Positions 24,060-36,751 of a DNA stretch of 64,000 bases are shown piece by piece; position 1 is the first letter of the stretch; every line of letters starts with the position of its first letter. The stretch covers positions 573,389,752 through 573,453,751 of the forward strand of contig NC_081405.1 in assembly GCF_030272615.1 (NCBI RefSeq), given 5' to 3'. Made by a program: the position numbers and the translations under genes. The stretch is from Cryptomeria japonica (Eukaryota; Streptophyta; Pinopsida; Cupressales; Cupressaceae). A model generated the notes under the pieces. The model was given only the letters and a program-made list of their open reading frames with translations, was not told where the DNA came from and ran no database searches.

Positions 24060-26726
24060 TCACACCACATCACATAGTTCAAACCACTCTTCAATAACAT
24101 TTAATATTTTCTCATGATCTTCACTATCTAGTCTCCACTTTTGAGACCGCCCGTGAGGTGGAACTGTATGAAGAATTAGGCCAACAACAATGACCAAGTG
24201 GCTCTATTGATATAACTTGTTGTCAATTTGATATTTAGTGAAATCAATCCCATGTTGAACAATTTTAACTTTTTTGAAATATGTCCCTTGCACTACAACT
24301 GAGCCTGCATGTACATAAAAAATAACAAATTCTTTAGGTTCAAAAATTTGTGAAAGTGTATAAAAATTAAAACACATGAATTAGTTCAAACCTATGGGAA
24401 ATGAAATTCCATCACTCATTTCATATTTTTTTATCTTCTTTCTCTCTTCTATGCAACACAATAAATAATAACTAACACTTTCTATATATTCAACTTTTAC
24501 TATGACTGCAAAAATATCTCTTGCAATTCAAATTTACATGGAAAATTAAAACTTATAAATAAAATGTACTAAAAAAAACCTTGCAACATTTTAAAATGAT
24601 ATATAATTTTTAAAGAACTATATACACGTACATGCACACATACCTTTTTTAATCAATCTTGAAATATGGTCATAATCAGTAGAAATCAGAGGAATGTCTT
24701 CAGAGATTTCATCCTCATTTTCCTCGTATGTGTTAGTAACAACTAGTGGCACCAAATTCCATTCACTGACATATCCTAGCTCTTGGTTCTTGCAATTAAC
24801 ATAGTTTTCTAAAATTAATTCAAAACAAAAAACATGACTAATACCTAGTTTACAATGTCCATGGGCGATTATTTGTACTAACGACACAATGCAAAGATCT
24901 TGTCTTCTCCATACTCTTGCATCCATGCATTGATCTTCTATCCACATCTGGAAAATGTATATGTGTACATGCACATATTTATAAAACAATGAACCAAATA
25001 TTTAAATTTAATTTAATTTACTTCTAAGACAATTGCCTTTTTACTTATATTTTAAAAAATGCTTTTTTTTGAAAAGACATCACGTACCCGATATCTCCCA
25101 AAACACTCTATATGGAATGGGCCTGTATGTTCCCAATGATGAACTAGGATAATTTTGTTGCACAAAGTGTTTCTTACACCTTTCAACAACATCATGTGCA
25201 TCATCTATATGATCTCTTGTATAATTTAATTGATTCTTTCTTAGAGAACATTTGATACAAGCTCCTACACCATCATGTTCACCCTTTCAATGCCCACTCT
25301 AAAAAACACTCCAAACATGTGGTATTTTGTCATTTCAATGATATCTACATAGTGCATAAAATGGCTTTGAAGATTTGATTTGTGCCGCACATCCATCAAA
25401 CCAAACAAAATATTTAACTATTGTTATGCCTCTCTCTTTCAAATATTCAAAAAATATCTTAAAGCAATGTTGTACAAAAAGTGTGTCATGCTCCTTATCA
25501 TCAGTAATATAGAAGCAATACTCTTTCTTAACAACATGATTTTCAACTGTATTATTGACACTATCCAAATCCATTTGTGCATGTCGATAACACACATGCA
25601 CCATAATAGTGATTGGCTTTGAAAAGTAATATTCTAATTGAATCTCTTTTTGATGTGTAAAAGAGTATTTTTTTAAGTCCACTACTAATAGAATAGTTTC
25701 AAGTTGAAAAGTGTCTCTTAATGTTTGGAATTATTTTTCTTGCTGATTGGAAAAAAAAATCATGGCATATGTATGGTTTTATCAACTTACAAAAATTTTC
25801 CATAAATATTCCAATAGGTATCTCCTCTTCTACATAATCTAACCTTGTAGATTCCTTTCCAAATTTTGTTTCAAACTTTTGTACTTGTAACTCTTGCAAT
25901 TTACCATCTTCATCATATCATTATCTTTATCTCTCAAAGGTAATTTATCCAACTCCCCACATGTTCTACAAGTTCCTTTTTATGCAATCTATTTGACCGG
26001 TTGCATTATCATTTGATTTATCACATAAGATGGATGTTATGAATTGACTTGTTCATTTAGGAGGAGCATTTTCATAACCGTTACTATATTCTCTAAGCTT
26101 TCAAAACACCTAATAGTACAAATAAATTTCAATGTGATAATGACAACAACAAGTTTCAAAGACTTTGTTTACCTTCACATAATATGGCCTTAACCTTTAT
26201 ATGAGGGTTTGATTTAGTAAACGACACATCCAATTCATGTTTTGTTGTGTCTAACCAATGTTTTACATGGAGATTATAATGATTAGGCCCAATCCTATGA
26301 TTGATAACATCTCTACTGTTTAATGAAGATCAAATATTATCATTCCAAAAACTTGTCACCAAGTTCCTAAAAATATCTCCAATCCTATCAGAATGAGGAG
26401 CTCTACACATAATTGCCCAATTCCCTTCTGAGGTAGTCTCATCCAAAGTCTTTCTCCTTTTCAAGTATTTTGATATTGTCCTTCTACTTAAACCAAGCTT
26501 ACATGACAGTGAAGAGATTTGTCTTTTTTGAGGCATTCCTTCATTTACTAAAGATGTCAACATCACTCTTCTTGAAATGGTCTTATCTACTCTTCAAGAT
26601 TTTTTACCAATGTTCACCAAACCTTTCTTAACATTTTCAACAATAGATTTTTGTAGATGAGAAATTTTCCTCTTTTTACTTGTTGTATATATAACCAACA
26701 ATTTTAATAGATCTATTAATTCGTTA
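24060..26726 (-). pseudogene. Transposase-like gene, copy 1, intron-containing (main part)
   Basis: Minus-strand exons, tentative: 26726-26173 (donor GAAG/gtaaac), 26109-25088 (acceptor ctattag, donor /gtacgtgatg), 24947-24644 (acceptor tttccag, donor AAAAAG/gtatgt) and 24304-24060 (acceptor atgcag). The first holds a helix-turn-helix, ISSLSCKLGLSRRTISKYL (about 26475-26530), suited to DNA binding. The second holds three blocks in the order of a DDE-type fold: VDLKKYSFTHQKEIQLEY, then FVWFDGCAAQIKSSKPFY, then GEHDGVGACIKC. The last exon shares a domain with copy 2 (GSVVVQGTYF, HLVIVV, SQKWRLDSEDHE). Stops in the 26109-25699 part and in the last exon show decay. The blocks match, from memory, uncharacterised animal and plant proteins; catalysis is inferred. 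Its 5' part is at 41874-42190, separated by a nested gypsy element. Confidence 0.62.
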
Positions 26727-27803
26727 TGAGTAAGTCCAATAGATCACCTTTAGTGGCAATTGCAACATGTGGCACCTCCCCAATGCTTCTTGGAGGACAA
26801 GTACGCCAGCTTGTCCTTTTGTCCATCGAAGAAGTCCATGTTAGCTTCTTTGGATGCATTACCAATCCTACCAACCTAGTAGGTTCATGGATCCAGATGC
26901 GGTGCAGAGACATCCGCACGATGCACTACCATCCTGCCAACCTGCTAGCCAACAGGTGGCCATTGGGACATTTGACGCACTCCAGAAAGGAATCATAACA
27001 CCTCCTTGCATGGTCATAGACATCCAGACTTGTCCCTTAGCCTATATCTTTGGTTTTGGGACAATTTCGAAAGGATATTTTCGGCAGATTAGAGATTAAA
27101 TCTTGGAGATTGAAGCTCTTGGAGAAACCACAACCATTGTTGCAGCATCGTCAAGCTAGAAGCTTTACCAAGAATGTCAATATTTTCCAAGCACTAGGGG
27201 AGTAATCTAACTCTATCTCATATTTCCAATATCTTGCTTATTTTTCAATTACCAAATAGCATGGAATTGTCTTTGTAGTTTCTTTTACATTCATCTTTAT
27301 CATCTTCCTTTCACATGGCATTTTGGGTTGTCTGTGGAGGTAGAAACACCAAAATGGGGGTTTGACTTAGGCAAACTCCAAAACACAACCCCCAATATTT
27401 TCTCTCTTGCATTTGTGGAGGCACAACTTGTGAAGAGGAGATTATCTTGCAGGAGGCTTCATAGCATGGACTGGTTGTAAGACTTTCCTCACCATTTACT
27501 ATATTTCTCTTATTCTATTCTGTAATCTATGTTTTCTACATATTTCAATATTGTTTAACTACTTTGTAAATTTTTTTATCGCGTCTAGATCTTTCTGCTC
27601 AGACTCTGCACTTCGTCCATACAAGAGACAATGTGCCCCATTGGCATCCCTGTTCCACACGTTTGTCCTACAGACAGAGGCTTTGCAGAGCCATCCAGAG
27701 ATGTCTTTCTGACGTCTGACGATCCTTGCATAATTATATTGTCACCTAGCTTAGCATCCTTAAGGATTCGTCATCCTTGAGGTGACAAATTCCCTCCATT
27801 ACA
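26727..27803 (+). repeat. 5' LTR of the gypsy-type element
   Basis: From about ATCACCTTTAGTGGCAATTG at 26743 it aligns with the 3' LTR at 40763 for its whole length and ends tccctccattaca. The first bases are altered relative to the 3' LTR start TGTAGAGTCAAAA. A block of about 50 bp present near the end of the 3' LTR (around 41785-41830) is absent here. Confidence 0.8.
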
Positions 27804-27804
27804 T

Positions 27805-27822
27805 TTTGGTGAACCCGACGTG
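27805..27822 (+). promoter_or_regulatory. Primer-binding site of the gypsy-type element
   Basis: TTTGGTGAACCCGACGTG lies two bases after the LTR end, where minus-strand DNA synthesis is primed by a tRNA 3' end. I do not assign the tRNA species without a database check. Confidence 0.65.
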
Positions 27823-28433
27823 AAGGGGGATTCATGTGTGCTTTCTTTTTCTAATATAGCTTAGTTACTTTATCTCATTTCCTTTTCAAGTTTAGCATAG
27901 TTGCTTTACCCTTCATCATAAATATTTTAAAAAATTGAAATTTTTTATTAAAAAAAACATCAAACAACTTTTTCCCCTTTCACATTTTTATCAGAATAAA
28001 ACAATCTTGCATCTTTTTCCAAAGACTTGCATAGGTGTCCTTGTTCCATGATCTGGTTTTCGATCAGCTTATGAGCTTTATGACCCAGACTATGACAAAA
28101 GCTGTAGTCAAGAGGTCATCAGGGAGGAGCTTCCCTCCTGATCATTACAGTCCTCCTCTACCCAATGCTATGCAGGGTGAGTAGTTATCCAATCCTAATG
28201 AGTTCTTGACCTCTCATAGTCTGAAATCTATTTTGACTGGGGGGCCTTCTCCCATTAATTTGTAGCTTAATTATCCTAGGATTTCAACTTCATCTTCTCC
28301 TCTTTCTATCAATCATGATTCTTTTGTCTCTATCAATTTTGAGTAGATCAATTCTTTAGAGAAGAATCTGAGAAATTTTGAGGGATTATTAAACCAAGAG
28401 AATGTCTGCCCCTAGGCTAGGAATGTCATCAAC
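27823..28433 (+). other. Gypsy-type element leader
   Basis: Noncoding leader to about 28075, then broken frames of the start of gag (for example DQLMSFMTQTMTKAVVKRS near 28060-28110, in the sense direction). No separate gene. Confidence 0.4.
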
Positions 28434-29498
28434 ATGTTGATATCTGACAAGAGAATCCTAGAGATGTTGAGGGCCCTATCCATGATTTTTAAAAACCATG
28501 TGCCCCTAGTCGAGGTACCCCCATTGTACACCCATTTTGATCCATTTCAGTCCCAGGTTGGTGTTAACATCTCAAGGTTGAGAGCCCGCATAGTGGATTC
28601 CACTATGTCGAGTATCAGTGCTTCCTCTATTCCTTTAGGTTACACAGGTATGGCTAGTGGCTTGATTGTGGTTACCTATATCATGGTTGTCTCTACTAGT
28701 TCCATGTCAACCGCCATATCATCTGGCGGGGAAGGCTGTGCAGCTCCACCACCTCCTTCTCTGCCTACGAACCCAATTTTGAATACCATATTGCAAAATA
28801 TGGGCCAGCTTTAGTTTCAACTCACATCTCTGGCTTCTTCTTCCGACCAGCCATGTACACCCACATACTATAGGAAGAGCCCTTTAGACATCACTATCCC
28901 AAATATCATCCTTACAATGACTGCTGAGTCATTGAAGTTTGATAGGTTTAGTAGCGAAGGTGACCCAAACACTCACATCGATTCATTTATGACCATGTGT
29001 AGTGATTATCACAACCTGGAATTTGTTCTCCTTAAGCTGTTTTCTCATTCCCTCAAAGGGACTACATTGGAGTGGTTCAATTCTCTGCCTCACCACTCCA
29101 TCAACACCTTTGCCCAGTTGATGGATCTCTTTCTCAAGATGTTTCAAGCTAACAATGGCAGTAAGGTCACTTTATCCAACCTTATTCATTGTAAGCAAAA
29201 AACAAATGAGAAGGTGATGGACTTTATCTCATGATACCAAGAGATCTCAACTAAGATCCCCTTTACCCTACCAGATAATGACTTGCATCGTATGTTCATA
29301 GGCAACTTACAACTGGCATTGAGGGAGAAGTTGTCCCTGAATCATTATCAGAACTTTTCCAGCATCTGCTCTACCTTGACCGATTATCAACACACCATGA
29401 CGCATTTCAGAGACTCTTCTTTGAACCCTCATGTTGGGTCCTTGAGGAATACACCCATAGCTAATGTACTAGCTACTCCTTCGATAGTTGCCTCTTAA
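28434..29498 (+). pseudogene. Gypsy gag (retrotransposon gag domain)
   Basis: Two open blocks (28917-29234 and 29283-29498) with a stop between them carry the capsid-type signature: LKFDRFSSEGDPNTHIDSF, then LFSHSLKGTTLEWFNSLP, then FLKMFQANNGSK. The upstream block 28434-28814 (RILEMLRALSMIFKNHVP and a serine/proline tail) is the matrix-side region. The conserved phrase around EWFNSLP is typical of Ty3/gypsy gag, which assembles the virus-like particle. I see no zinc knuckle after it. Stops mark it as decayed. Confidence 0.8.
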
Positions 29499-30239
29499 TC
29501 CTTGCAAAATTGAGTCTTCATAAAATTGAATGACTCATATTTGAGTATCATGTAGCAGTTGTTGTGAGACAACCTGATCACCCTACCTAAGCCTCAACCT
29601 CTTTCAGATAACCAACCCTACCATCACTAGTTCGATGGGTTAAAGTATTTTCATTACCATCATATCCCTAGTCATGACATTGAGAGATGTTATCATCTTA
29701 GACACATTTTCCAAGACCACATCGATAGTGGGGCTATCAAATTTGATGCAAGGATACACAAGTCAAACAAGTCCATGGATAAAACCAACAGTGACTTGCA
29801 GAAGAGTCGATCCCTCTAGAAGAGTCAATATCATCATGGAATATACACTCTTCATGAATGGATGGCATAGCCTGCTCTATGAAGAGTGCTACACTACCTT
29901 GTGGATCCACCATGGATTCTCTATCAACCCATTTGGAAGCATCACCCTGATAGTCATGGTAGGTCCCAAGGTAATATCCTCAGTCTTTACTATCATCCCT
30001 GAGTCTGAGCTCTTTTGAGTCAGACTTGGGATGGAGTAATTGATTGCCATGGAGGCAGTTCCTTCAACGGTTTAGAATGCTTAAAGTTTCATCATGAAGG
30101 CACAGTGCATGTCATCCAGGACATTGACTATTAACCGTTGATGGCTCATGGGAAATTATCTTTGGATCACTTATGGCCTACCCTGATTGGGCCCATGCTT
30201 CCCTGCAGTGAGCTTTTATACTATGTATATTATAAATAA
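29499..30239 (+). pseudogene. Protease-like region of the gypsy-type element
   Basis: An open block at 29674-30018 reads RRVNIIMEYTLFMNGWHSLL, then FGSITLIVMVGPKVISSVF and IIPESELF, giving strand-rich text like the retropepsin-type domain after gag in some plant elements. No catalytic DTG or DSG triad is visible, so it is either a degenerate protease or another domain. Broken frames continue to about 30130. Identification is by position and general look only. Confidence 0.4.
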
Positions 30240-30614
30240 AAGATGGGGGAGTTGGATTCTATGTCGATGCAGTCTTTCGTAGCTTTGTCGCCTCCTGCAT
30301 CAACTTCTGCACCTAAGATCCCAGTCTTGGAACCTATTGTGCCACATGTCCCTACATCGCATGGGGTCGAGGATAAACTTGCTCCCCCATCGAAACCTCC
30401 TCATCCACCTAGGACCATGCAGAGCCCTGTGGTGTTCTTTGTTCCTACAACTGCACCTAGTGCAGTCAATGGAAAGGCACCTTCACTGCCAAAGTTCCCG
30501 GCTTGCCCACTCTTCAAGCTTCCCATCATGGTCAATATACCTAGGCCATCTCTCTATATGAAGGGGAAGCACTCATCTCAAATTCCTTCATCCCTTCTTG
30601 CATCTACATCATAG
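30240..30614 (+). pseudogene. Proline/serine-rich ORF of the gypsy-type element
   Basis: An open frame begins ATGGGGGAGTTGGATTCTAT at 30243 and encodes about 120 residues very rich in P, S and A (SPPASTSAPKIP, SKPPHPP). It looks disordered, has no known domain, and follows the protease-like region in the same direction. It may be part of a longer proline-rich ORF whose broken continuation is seen at 31323-31523. Confidence 0.45.
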
Positions 30615-32837
30615 CCTATACTAGCGCTTCCTATCCCTCCACCCACTCCTTGAACGAAGTGAGGTTGGGCACCCATCGCTGTGAATGTGGTGCCCATTCA
30701 GGATGTCTGTCCTGCTTCATCAGTTAGGCCTCCTCCTATCCTTGAGTCGATCCCAAAGGCCACTCCTATGGAGAACGATTCTCATGATTCATGTCATCCT
30801 TTCATTCATGGTCCCGAGCTCCATCGAAACCAATGAGCATAAATTCTTTTGACGAGCCTAGGCTCGAGCACATGACACTAACTTTCAATCCGCTGGTGCA
30901 TCCTCCACCATTGCCATTTTAGAGCCTATTCCTTTGGTGGCTCCTGCTTTTGCATTAGTTTTGGTTTCACTTCCTGCTACTCTAGGGAACTTTCATGACC
31001 CTCCCCTAAGTGGGTGTAGGTCTTCATCTCTCCTTCCTCAGAGCCTCCACTTATCACTTCTCTGCTAGACACTTTGCTCTTGTCCATGCCTTTGGATATG
31101 CCACACACATAGGTGGTCTCTAGCGTAGCTTCTGCTATTCCATCTATTATGTTGCCCCTTCAGTATCCTAACTTTCCTGGGGTACTTTATCCTTCCAAAG
31201 TCGATAGGAGTCCAGACACTCCTATCCCATGTAAACACAAGTTCAAGTAGGGCCCTGTCCTAGAGTTTCGATATTGTCAGCTAGCATAGGTTTGTTCTTC
31301 ATCCCTTCCTTTTCCTATCTCGGTGTCTCCTAGTTTGCTTGTTTCTGTTTGCATGATCGAGAAGGCCCCACCTTCTCCTCAGTTTGTCACTACCCCTCTT
31401 CCTGAGGTCGACAGTCTTGTTCTTATTCCATCTTCTCCAAGTGAGTCACCTGCTTCCTCCCTAGAGGCCTGCATGTTCAACCCCTTGGAGGACATCCCAA
31501 CCTTTTCTATGATCTTCACATGATCATTGACCCTCTCCTCCTTTGAGTTTGAAGATGAAAGAGTCGCTGCCACCTTGTCTCTCACTCTCGTTGCTGGTGA
31601 GGCACCTGGTGAAGCCCTTGCAATAGTCCCTCTCTAAGGTCACCCCCCAACTCCCTATGACCTGATTGGGAGGATGAGGATCTTCTTGAGGATGATGATC
31701 TCCTATAATACGATCCCCTCCTAAGGGTTGGTCATGAGAACTTTTCTTCTTCATCTCCATTAGCTTTCATGTGTGTGTGGTTGTGTTCCCCCATGCTTGC
31801 TTTATCTCTTTGTTCCCTCTCGGAGGACCCAGGTCACTCCACAGGTACTTGGATATGGGAGGTTGACTGTCTTTATTTGTTGTTCCCTCTTGTAGGACCC
31901 GAGTTTCTCTGTAGGAACTTGGATATAGGGGATGTTCTGTTGTACACATTCCTCTATTTTTTTACCTCCTTCTACTTTTTCATGTCTTTCATTTTGAAAT
32001 TTGGGGATGATACAAAGCATTGGGGGCATTATTTGCCTTCTTCCATGTTGACCTACAATTTTATTTTTCTCTTTGTCTTCATGTTCTCTTCTTTAGATCT
32101 GAGAAGCTTGGCACTATGACGATACACCCATCTTGTAGCGACACTATATATGTGTTTGGCACTGCTATGGGTTTTGATGCCAAACTATCAGATCCCTCTA
32201 TCCTCTTGCATTCAATCTTTTTATGTTTTAGAAATCTATGTTTCACTATCTCTTGGTGGCATTCCATGAAAACATCTTGCTTTGTTGACGTGCCACAATT
32301 CTTCTTCTCCTTAGAATGACATGTCTTCCATGCATATCATTATAAGGGGGGGCCATCATATCATCATTTCTGCATTTGTGCCTGTATTTTTATGCTTTTT
32401 CATGCATTTCTTTATCATGTCCACCTAGGTGGGGACCAAACCAATTGATCTTTTCTTACCAAGAATGCCCAGGTGGGGGAAAAACCACTTGATCTATTCT
32501 AAAGCTCTCCTACATGGGGGCTAAACCATGTTTCCAATCTACATCATCTTTCTTTCCTTGGTAAAGGCTAATTTACTATGTTCCAATTCCAATTTCCCTA
32601 TAGCATGGCAATCTAGCATGTCACTACCCATGTCGGCTTACTTATCTGCCCTATCTCATGGTGGTCTAGCACCTCACTACCCATGCTAGCATATCATTCT
32701 GCCCTATCATATGGTTATCCATATGAACGTTCCAATTTTCCTTATCATATGGTTATCCATATCGGCATTCCAATTTGCCCTATCATATGGTCATCCATAC
32801 CAGCTTATCACACCCTATCATATGGCTCTCAACATGG
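30615..32837 (+). other. Non-autonomous gypsy 3' internal region
   Basis: Fragments of the proline/serine-rich reading frame continue to about 31620 (for example SPSESPASSLEACMFNPLED at 31440). The rest is untranslated, with several CTAGGTGGGGACCAAACCA-like and GGTGGGGGAAAA words at 32420-32520. At 32640-32837 an imperfect unit of about 50 bp built on ccctatcatatggttatcca repeats three to four times. No reverse transcriptase is present. Confidence 0.5.
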
Positions 32838-34391
32838 TGTTGGCATTACAATAGGTTTGTTGGTACGAGGATATTGAGAAGGTTGTTGGAGATTGATGAT
32901 ATAACTAATAAAGGATGATTACTGTCTTAATAATATTATTTTGTCATTGATGTCAAGCAATTGATTTTCTGATTCAGTATGATGTTGCCATATCTTAAAG
33001 AGTATGTTTTGATGAGTATAAATATGCTGGTAAGTGACACAGAAAGAATGTGAAAATGAAGGGGAGTAATAAGTTATTAAATGGGCAACTACGACCAAGT
33101 TAGATAGTGATGAGATTATGTTATTTTGATTGTTTTCATAACCTATATATATGTGTATTCGAAGACTGAATAAGAAGGAGAAAAGATTTCATGCAATAGA
33201 ATGAGTAAAGGTTTGATACTATTCTATTTTATCGCGTAAGGAGCCAGTCGGTAAATTCCAAGGTTATCGTTGTCGATTAAAGAAGAAACAAGTCACTGAG
33301 ATGATATACACTGAGCTATGAACCGAGACAAATACAGAATGTCTACCGAGTAAAGTTCAGTATTAACCGAGCATCAACCAAGCAGTAACATAACGCATTG
33401 GATTAATAAATACATTATTAAATCAAGGATGCCAATGAGCTAGAGATTTATAGAAGATTGGAATGACATGCAAGAAGTTTGTTAAGGATCAACGACGATG
33501 AAAATTCAAGAGTTAGATCTACAACACAGATTGAATGGTCATAACTGAGCACAAGTACCAAGGAAGGAATACAAGTTCCTAGGCAAGATAAAAAAAAATT
33601 TAGTTTGAAGGATTCAATGAACCTAGTCAAGTTTGAAGATCTGATGGCTAAGATTAATCATGGAAAATGTGATTAAGGAGATAAAGCGGTTAGGAATTGC
33701 TTATAAATAAGGAAAATTTGTTGAACAAAGAATGTAGGCAAATAGAAGAACAGTGATGTTGCTGAAGTGATTACAGAGTACAAAAGATTGAAGATCTGAT
33801 TGAAGAACATAATGAGAAGCCCAGAAAAGAGGAAGATAAGTCTTATGACAAGATGATTTTGAGCACATAGAGTCTGCTTTAACATTTCAGATGTGAAGTT
33901 GGAGATATATTTTATTACTGTTATTTATTTTGTAAGTGATAGGAAATATCTTAACCGAGTGGACCTAATAGTCTTATTTGTAAATCCTCTAGCAAGGTAA
34001 CATTCTAATTGAGTGTTTGAAATCCTTTGACAAGGTCACTTCTAACAAAGTGAAAGATTTTGATAGATCTGAGGGAAATCCCTTGATTGGGTCACATGTA
34101 GCAATGTGTTTATGTAATCTTTAACAGGATTGGCTTTTAACCGAGCATACTCTAGAAGAGTTTACTTTCTTTGTGGGTCCAAAATCCCACAGTGGTTTTT
34201 CCCTATTTGGGTTTCCATGTTAAATCTGGTGTTAAATGTGTTTTGATGTTTCAAGTTTATCAGTATACGAGTTTGAATGATTTACAGTCATAGTTGCATA
34301 TCAATTAAGTTCTATCGAGGTTGAATTTGATTAAGAGCTTGAATTGCGAAGTTTATCTGATTCACCCCCCCCCCCTCTCATTAAACTAACA
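32838..34391 (+). repeat. 5' LTR of the copia element
   Basis: Starts TGTTGGCATTACAATAGG and ends CTAACA. A TATAAATA box at 33702-33709 is the likely promoter core, and GTGGTTTTTCCCTATTTGGG near 34190 is a phrase conserved in related LTRs of this window. A C-run (34368-34377) precedes the end. Confidence 0.93.
33702..33709 (+). promoter_or_regulatory. TATA box in the copia 5' LTR
   Basis: TATAAATA at the expected place in the LTR, conserved at 39695-39702 in the 3' LTR. Confidence 0.55.
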
Positions 34392-34393
34392 AT

Positions 34394-34403
34394 TGGTATC
34401 AGA
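34394..34403 (+). promoter_or_regulatory. Primer-binding site (initiator tRNA-Met type)
   Basis: TGGTATCAGA stands three bases after the LTR end. In plant Ty1/copia elements this sequence pairs with the 3' end of initiator methionine tRNA. Confidence 0.85.
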
Positions 34404-34435
34404 TAAAGGACTCCAAAAGAAATGTTTAAAGGAAC

Positions 34436-35677
34436 TTGAGGCAAGATCCGAAGATGTATAAAAGGGATGCACCAAAGTTGAACAAGTCAAGTTTCTCCTT
34501 ATGGCAGAAAAGGATGAAGCTGCACTTATCAGGAATTGGAGAATATGCAACATATTATCTGGAGAATGATTACACTACACCTAGCACCTATCCTCTGACA
34601 ATGGAAGAAATAAAGGCAAAGCAAGAACATATTCAAGCAATGATTGAAATAACATCAGCATTGACCGACTCAGAGTTTAATGATCTAGAAGGTTGCAATG
34701 ATGCCAAAGCTATGTGGAATAAGCTTATATCCGTTTATGGTGGTGATGAAAATGTTCAAAGAGAAAAAGTAGATAGTCTAAGAGGACAACTTGAATCCAT
34801 GAGAATGAATGAAGGTGAGAACATAATCCAATATAGTACAAGGTTAAAGGAAATCATCAATCAAATCAAAGGAGCAGGAGGAACTATTGAAGAAAAGGAT
34901 GTAACAAGTAAGTTGTTGAGAACACTTCTACCTGCTTATGCCATTCGAGTCTCTGCAATTAATGAATTAAGGTTTGTACCAAACATGCTAGTCTCTTTGG
35001 ATGCTACTATTGGTAAGCTACATGCTTTTGAGTTAAGTAATTTTGATAATAGTGTGTCTTCGGTAAACAAAGTTGAATCTGCATTCAGTTCTTTTCATCT
35101 TGGCAAATATAATGATTACAATGATAGAGTGTATAAGTATGATGAAGGAAATCACAGTGGAGCAAGTGAGAGATTTTGCAAAAACATGGAAGAAGTACAC
35201 AAACTATATGAGGAAATCAGAAAGCAAGAAGAGTTTGAGGCATTATTGGCCAGAAGGTTACTGAGAGGCAAAGGTAAGTATAAAGGAAAGTTACCTTTAA
35301 AATGTTTTAACTATGATAAAATTGGACATATGGCTTCTAACTATCCTGACAAAGAATCTAGTGAAAAGAAAGAATACCAAGATGACAGACAAAAAGACAA
35401 CCAATACAGAGGGCATCAAGACTTCAAAAGGAGAGATAGAAAGACATGCCTAGTAGATGATGAGGGATCCAATGATGATAAATCTGATGGGACTGAGATA
35501 GAGGAAGTTGTATATGTGGCTATCAAAGATGGATCAGATGAAGAAAGGTATGAAGAAAAAGCCTTAATATCACACATAAATAATAATGATTCTTGGATCA
35601 TAGATAGTGGATGCTCACATCACATGACAGGTGATAAACACAAGTTTGTTAAATTAGAAGATTATGATGGAGGTTAA
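34436..35677 (+). pseudogene. Copia gag and start of protease
   Basis: An open frame of 413 codons. The N-terminal capsid region contains KMYKRDAPKLNKSSFSLWQ, WNKLISVYGGDENVQ and a helix-rich block. A knuckle at about 35300-35345 reads CFNYDKIGHMASNYP: the second and fourth ligands have become tyrosine, so it would not bind zinc normally. An acidic linker follows, then the protease active site WIIDSGCSHHMTGD (DSG triad, about 35594-35635). The frame stops at 35678, inside the protease. In copia elements gag, protease, integrase and reverse transcriptase form one polyprotein cleaved in the particle. Confidence 0.92.
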
Positions 35678-36751
35678 GTAAGATTGGGTAATGATGCACA
35701 ATGTCCGGTGAAAGGTAAAGGTTCTATCACACTTCTTGACTTAGCTCAGAACAATTGTCTGTACGCAAAAATAGAAGATACCTGGTTATGGCATAAAAGG
35801 TTTTGTCATGTAAATTTTGATAACCTGATCAAAATAGGTAAGAAGCACTGAGTAAGAGGTCTACCGAGCTTGGAAAAACCTGAGAATGCAATATGCTGAG
35901 GATGCCAGATGGGTAAGATGACAAAATCAAGCTTTACAAGTAAGTCTTACACTTCTAAAGGAATTTTAGATCTTGTGTACACTGATCTTTGTGGTCCTAT
36001 GAAAGTTCAAAGTTATTATGGTGATAAATACTTCATATTATTTCTAGATGATTACTCAAGGATGATGTCAGTTATGTTTTTAAAAGAGAAATCAGAAGCC
36101 TTTCAAATGTTAAAATGGTATAAGGCAAGAGTTGAAAAAGAAATAGGAAGACAATTGAAATGTCTAAGATCTGATAGAGGAGGAGAGTTCATTTCAGATG
36201 AATTCAACTTATTTTGCAATGAACATGGTATAAAGAGACAAGTGTCTGCACCGAGAACACCACAACAAAATGGGATAGCTGAAAGAAGAAACAAATCAAA
36301 TGTAGATTGTGCCAGAACTTTGATGATAGAAAAGAGAGTACCTCAAATATTTTTGAGAGAAGCAATAAGCACTGCAGTTTACACCCTGAACCAAGTACAA
36401 CTGAAGAAAGGAACTATAAAGACACTATATGAAATTTGGTATGACAAGAAACCAAATGTAAGTTATTTAAAAATATTTGGAAGTAGATATTATGTTCACA
36501 AAGATGATAGAAATGGAAAATTTGATCAGAAAAGTGAGGAAGGAACATTTATTGGTTATTCTTCTAGGAGTAAAGCATTTAAATTTCTGATCAAATCATC
36601 TAATAAAATAGTTGAAAGTGCAAATGTGAAAATTGATGAATTTGCAGAAAGGAATGATGAAGGAAATTCCAAAGAACCAAAAGATTATGAAGAGTTTGTA
36701 TATGTACAACCGAGAAGTCCTATCAAGAAAGTCGATGAAGAAAATACTTAG
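35678..36751 (+). pseudogene. Copia integrase
   Basis: After two stops (35849, 35896) in the pre-integrase segment (LWHKRFCHVNFDNL, an H-H...C-C zinc-binding region), an open block at 35909-36751 holds the core: YTDLCGPMKVQSYYGDKYFI (first D), LRSDRGGEFISDEF (second D) and PRTPQQNGIAERRN (E). These are the DDE residues of copia integrases, which insert the DNA copy. The C-terminal GKFDQKSEEGTFIGYSSRSK is the GKxxxxS-type region typical of this class. The frame ends at 36749 before the reverse transcriptase. Confidence 0.92.
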
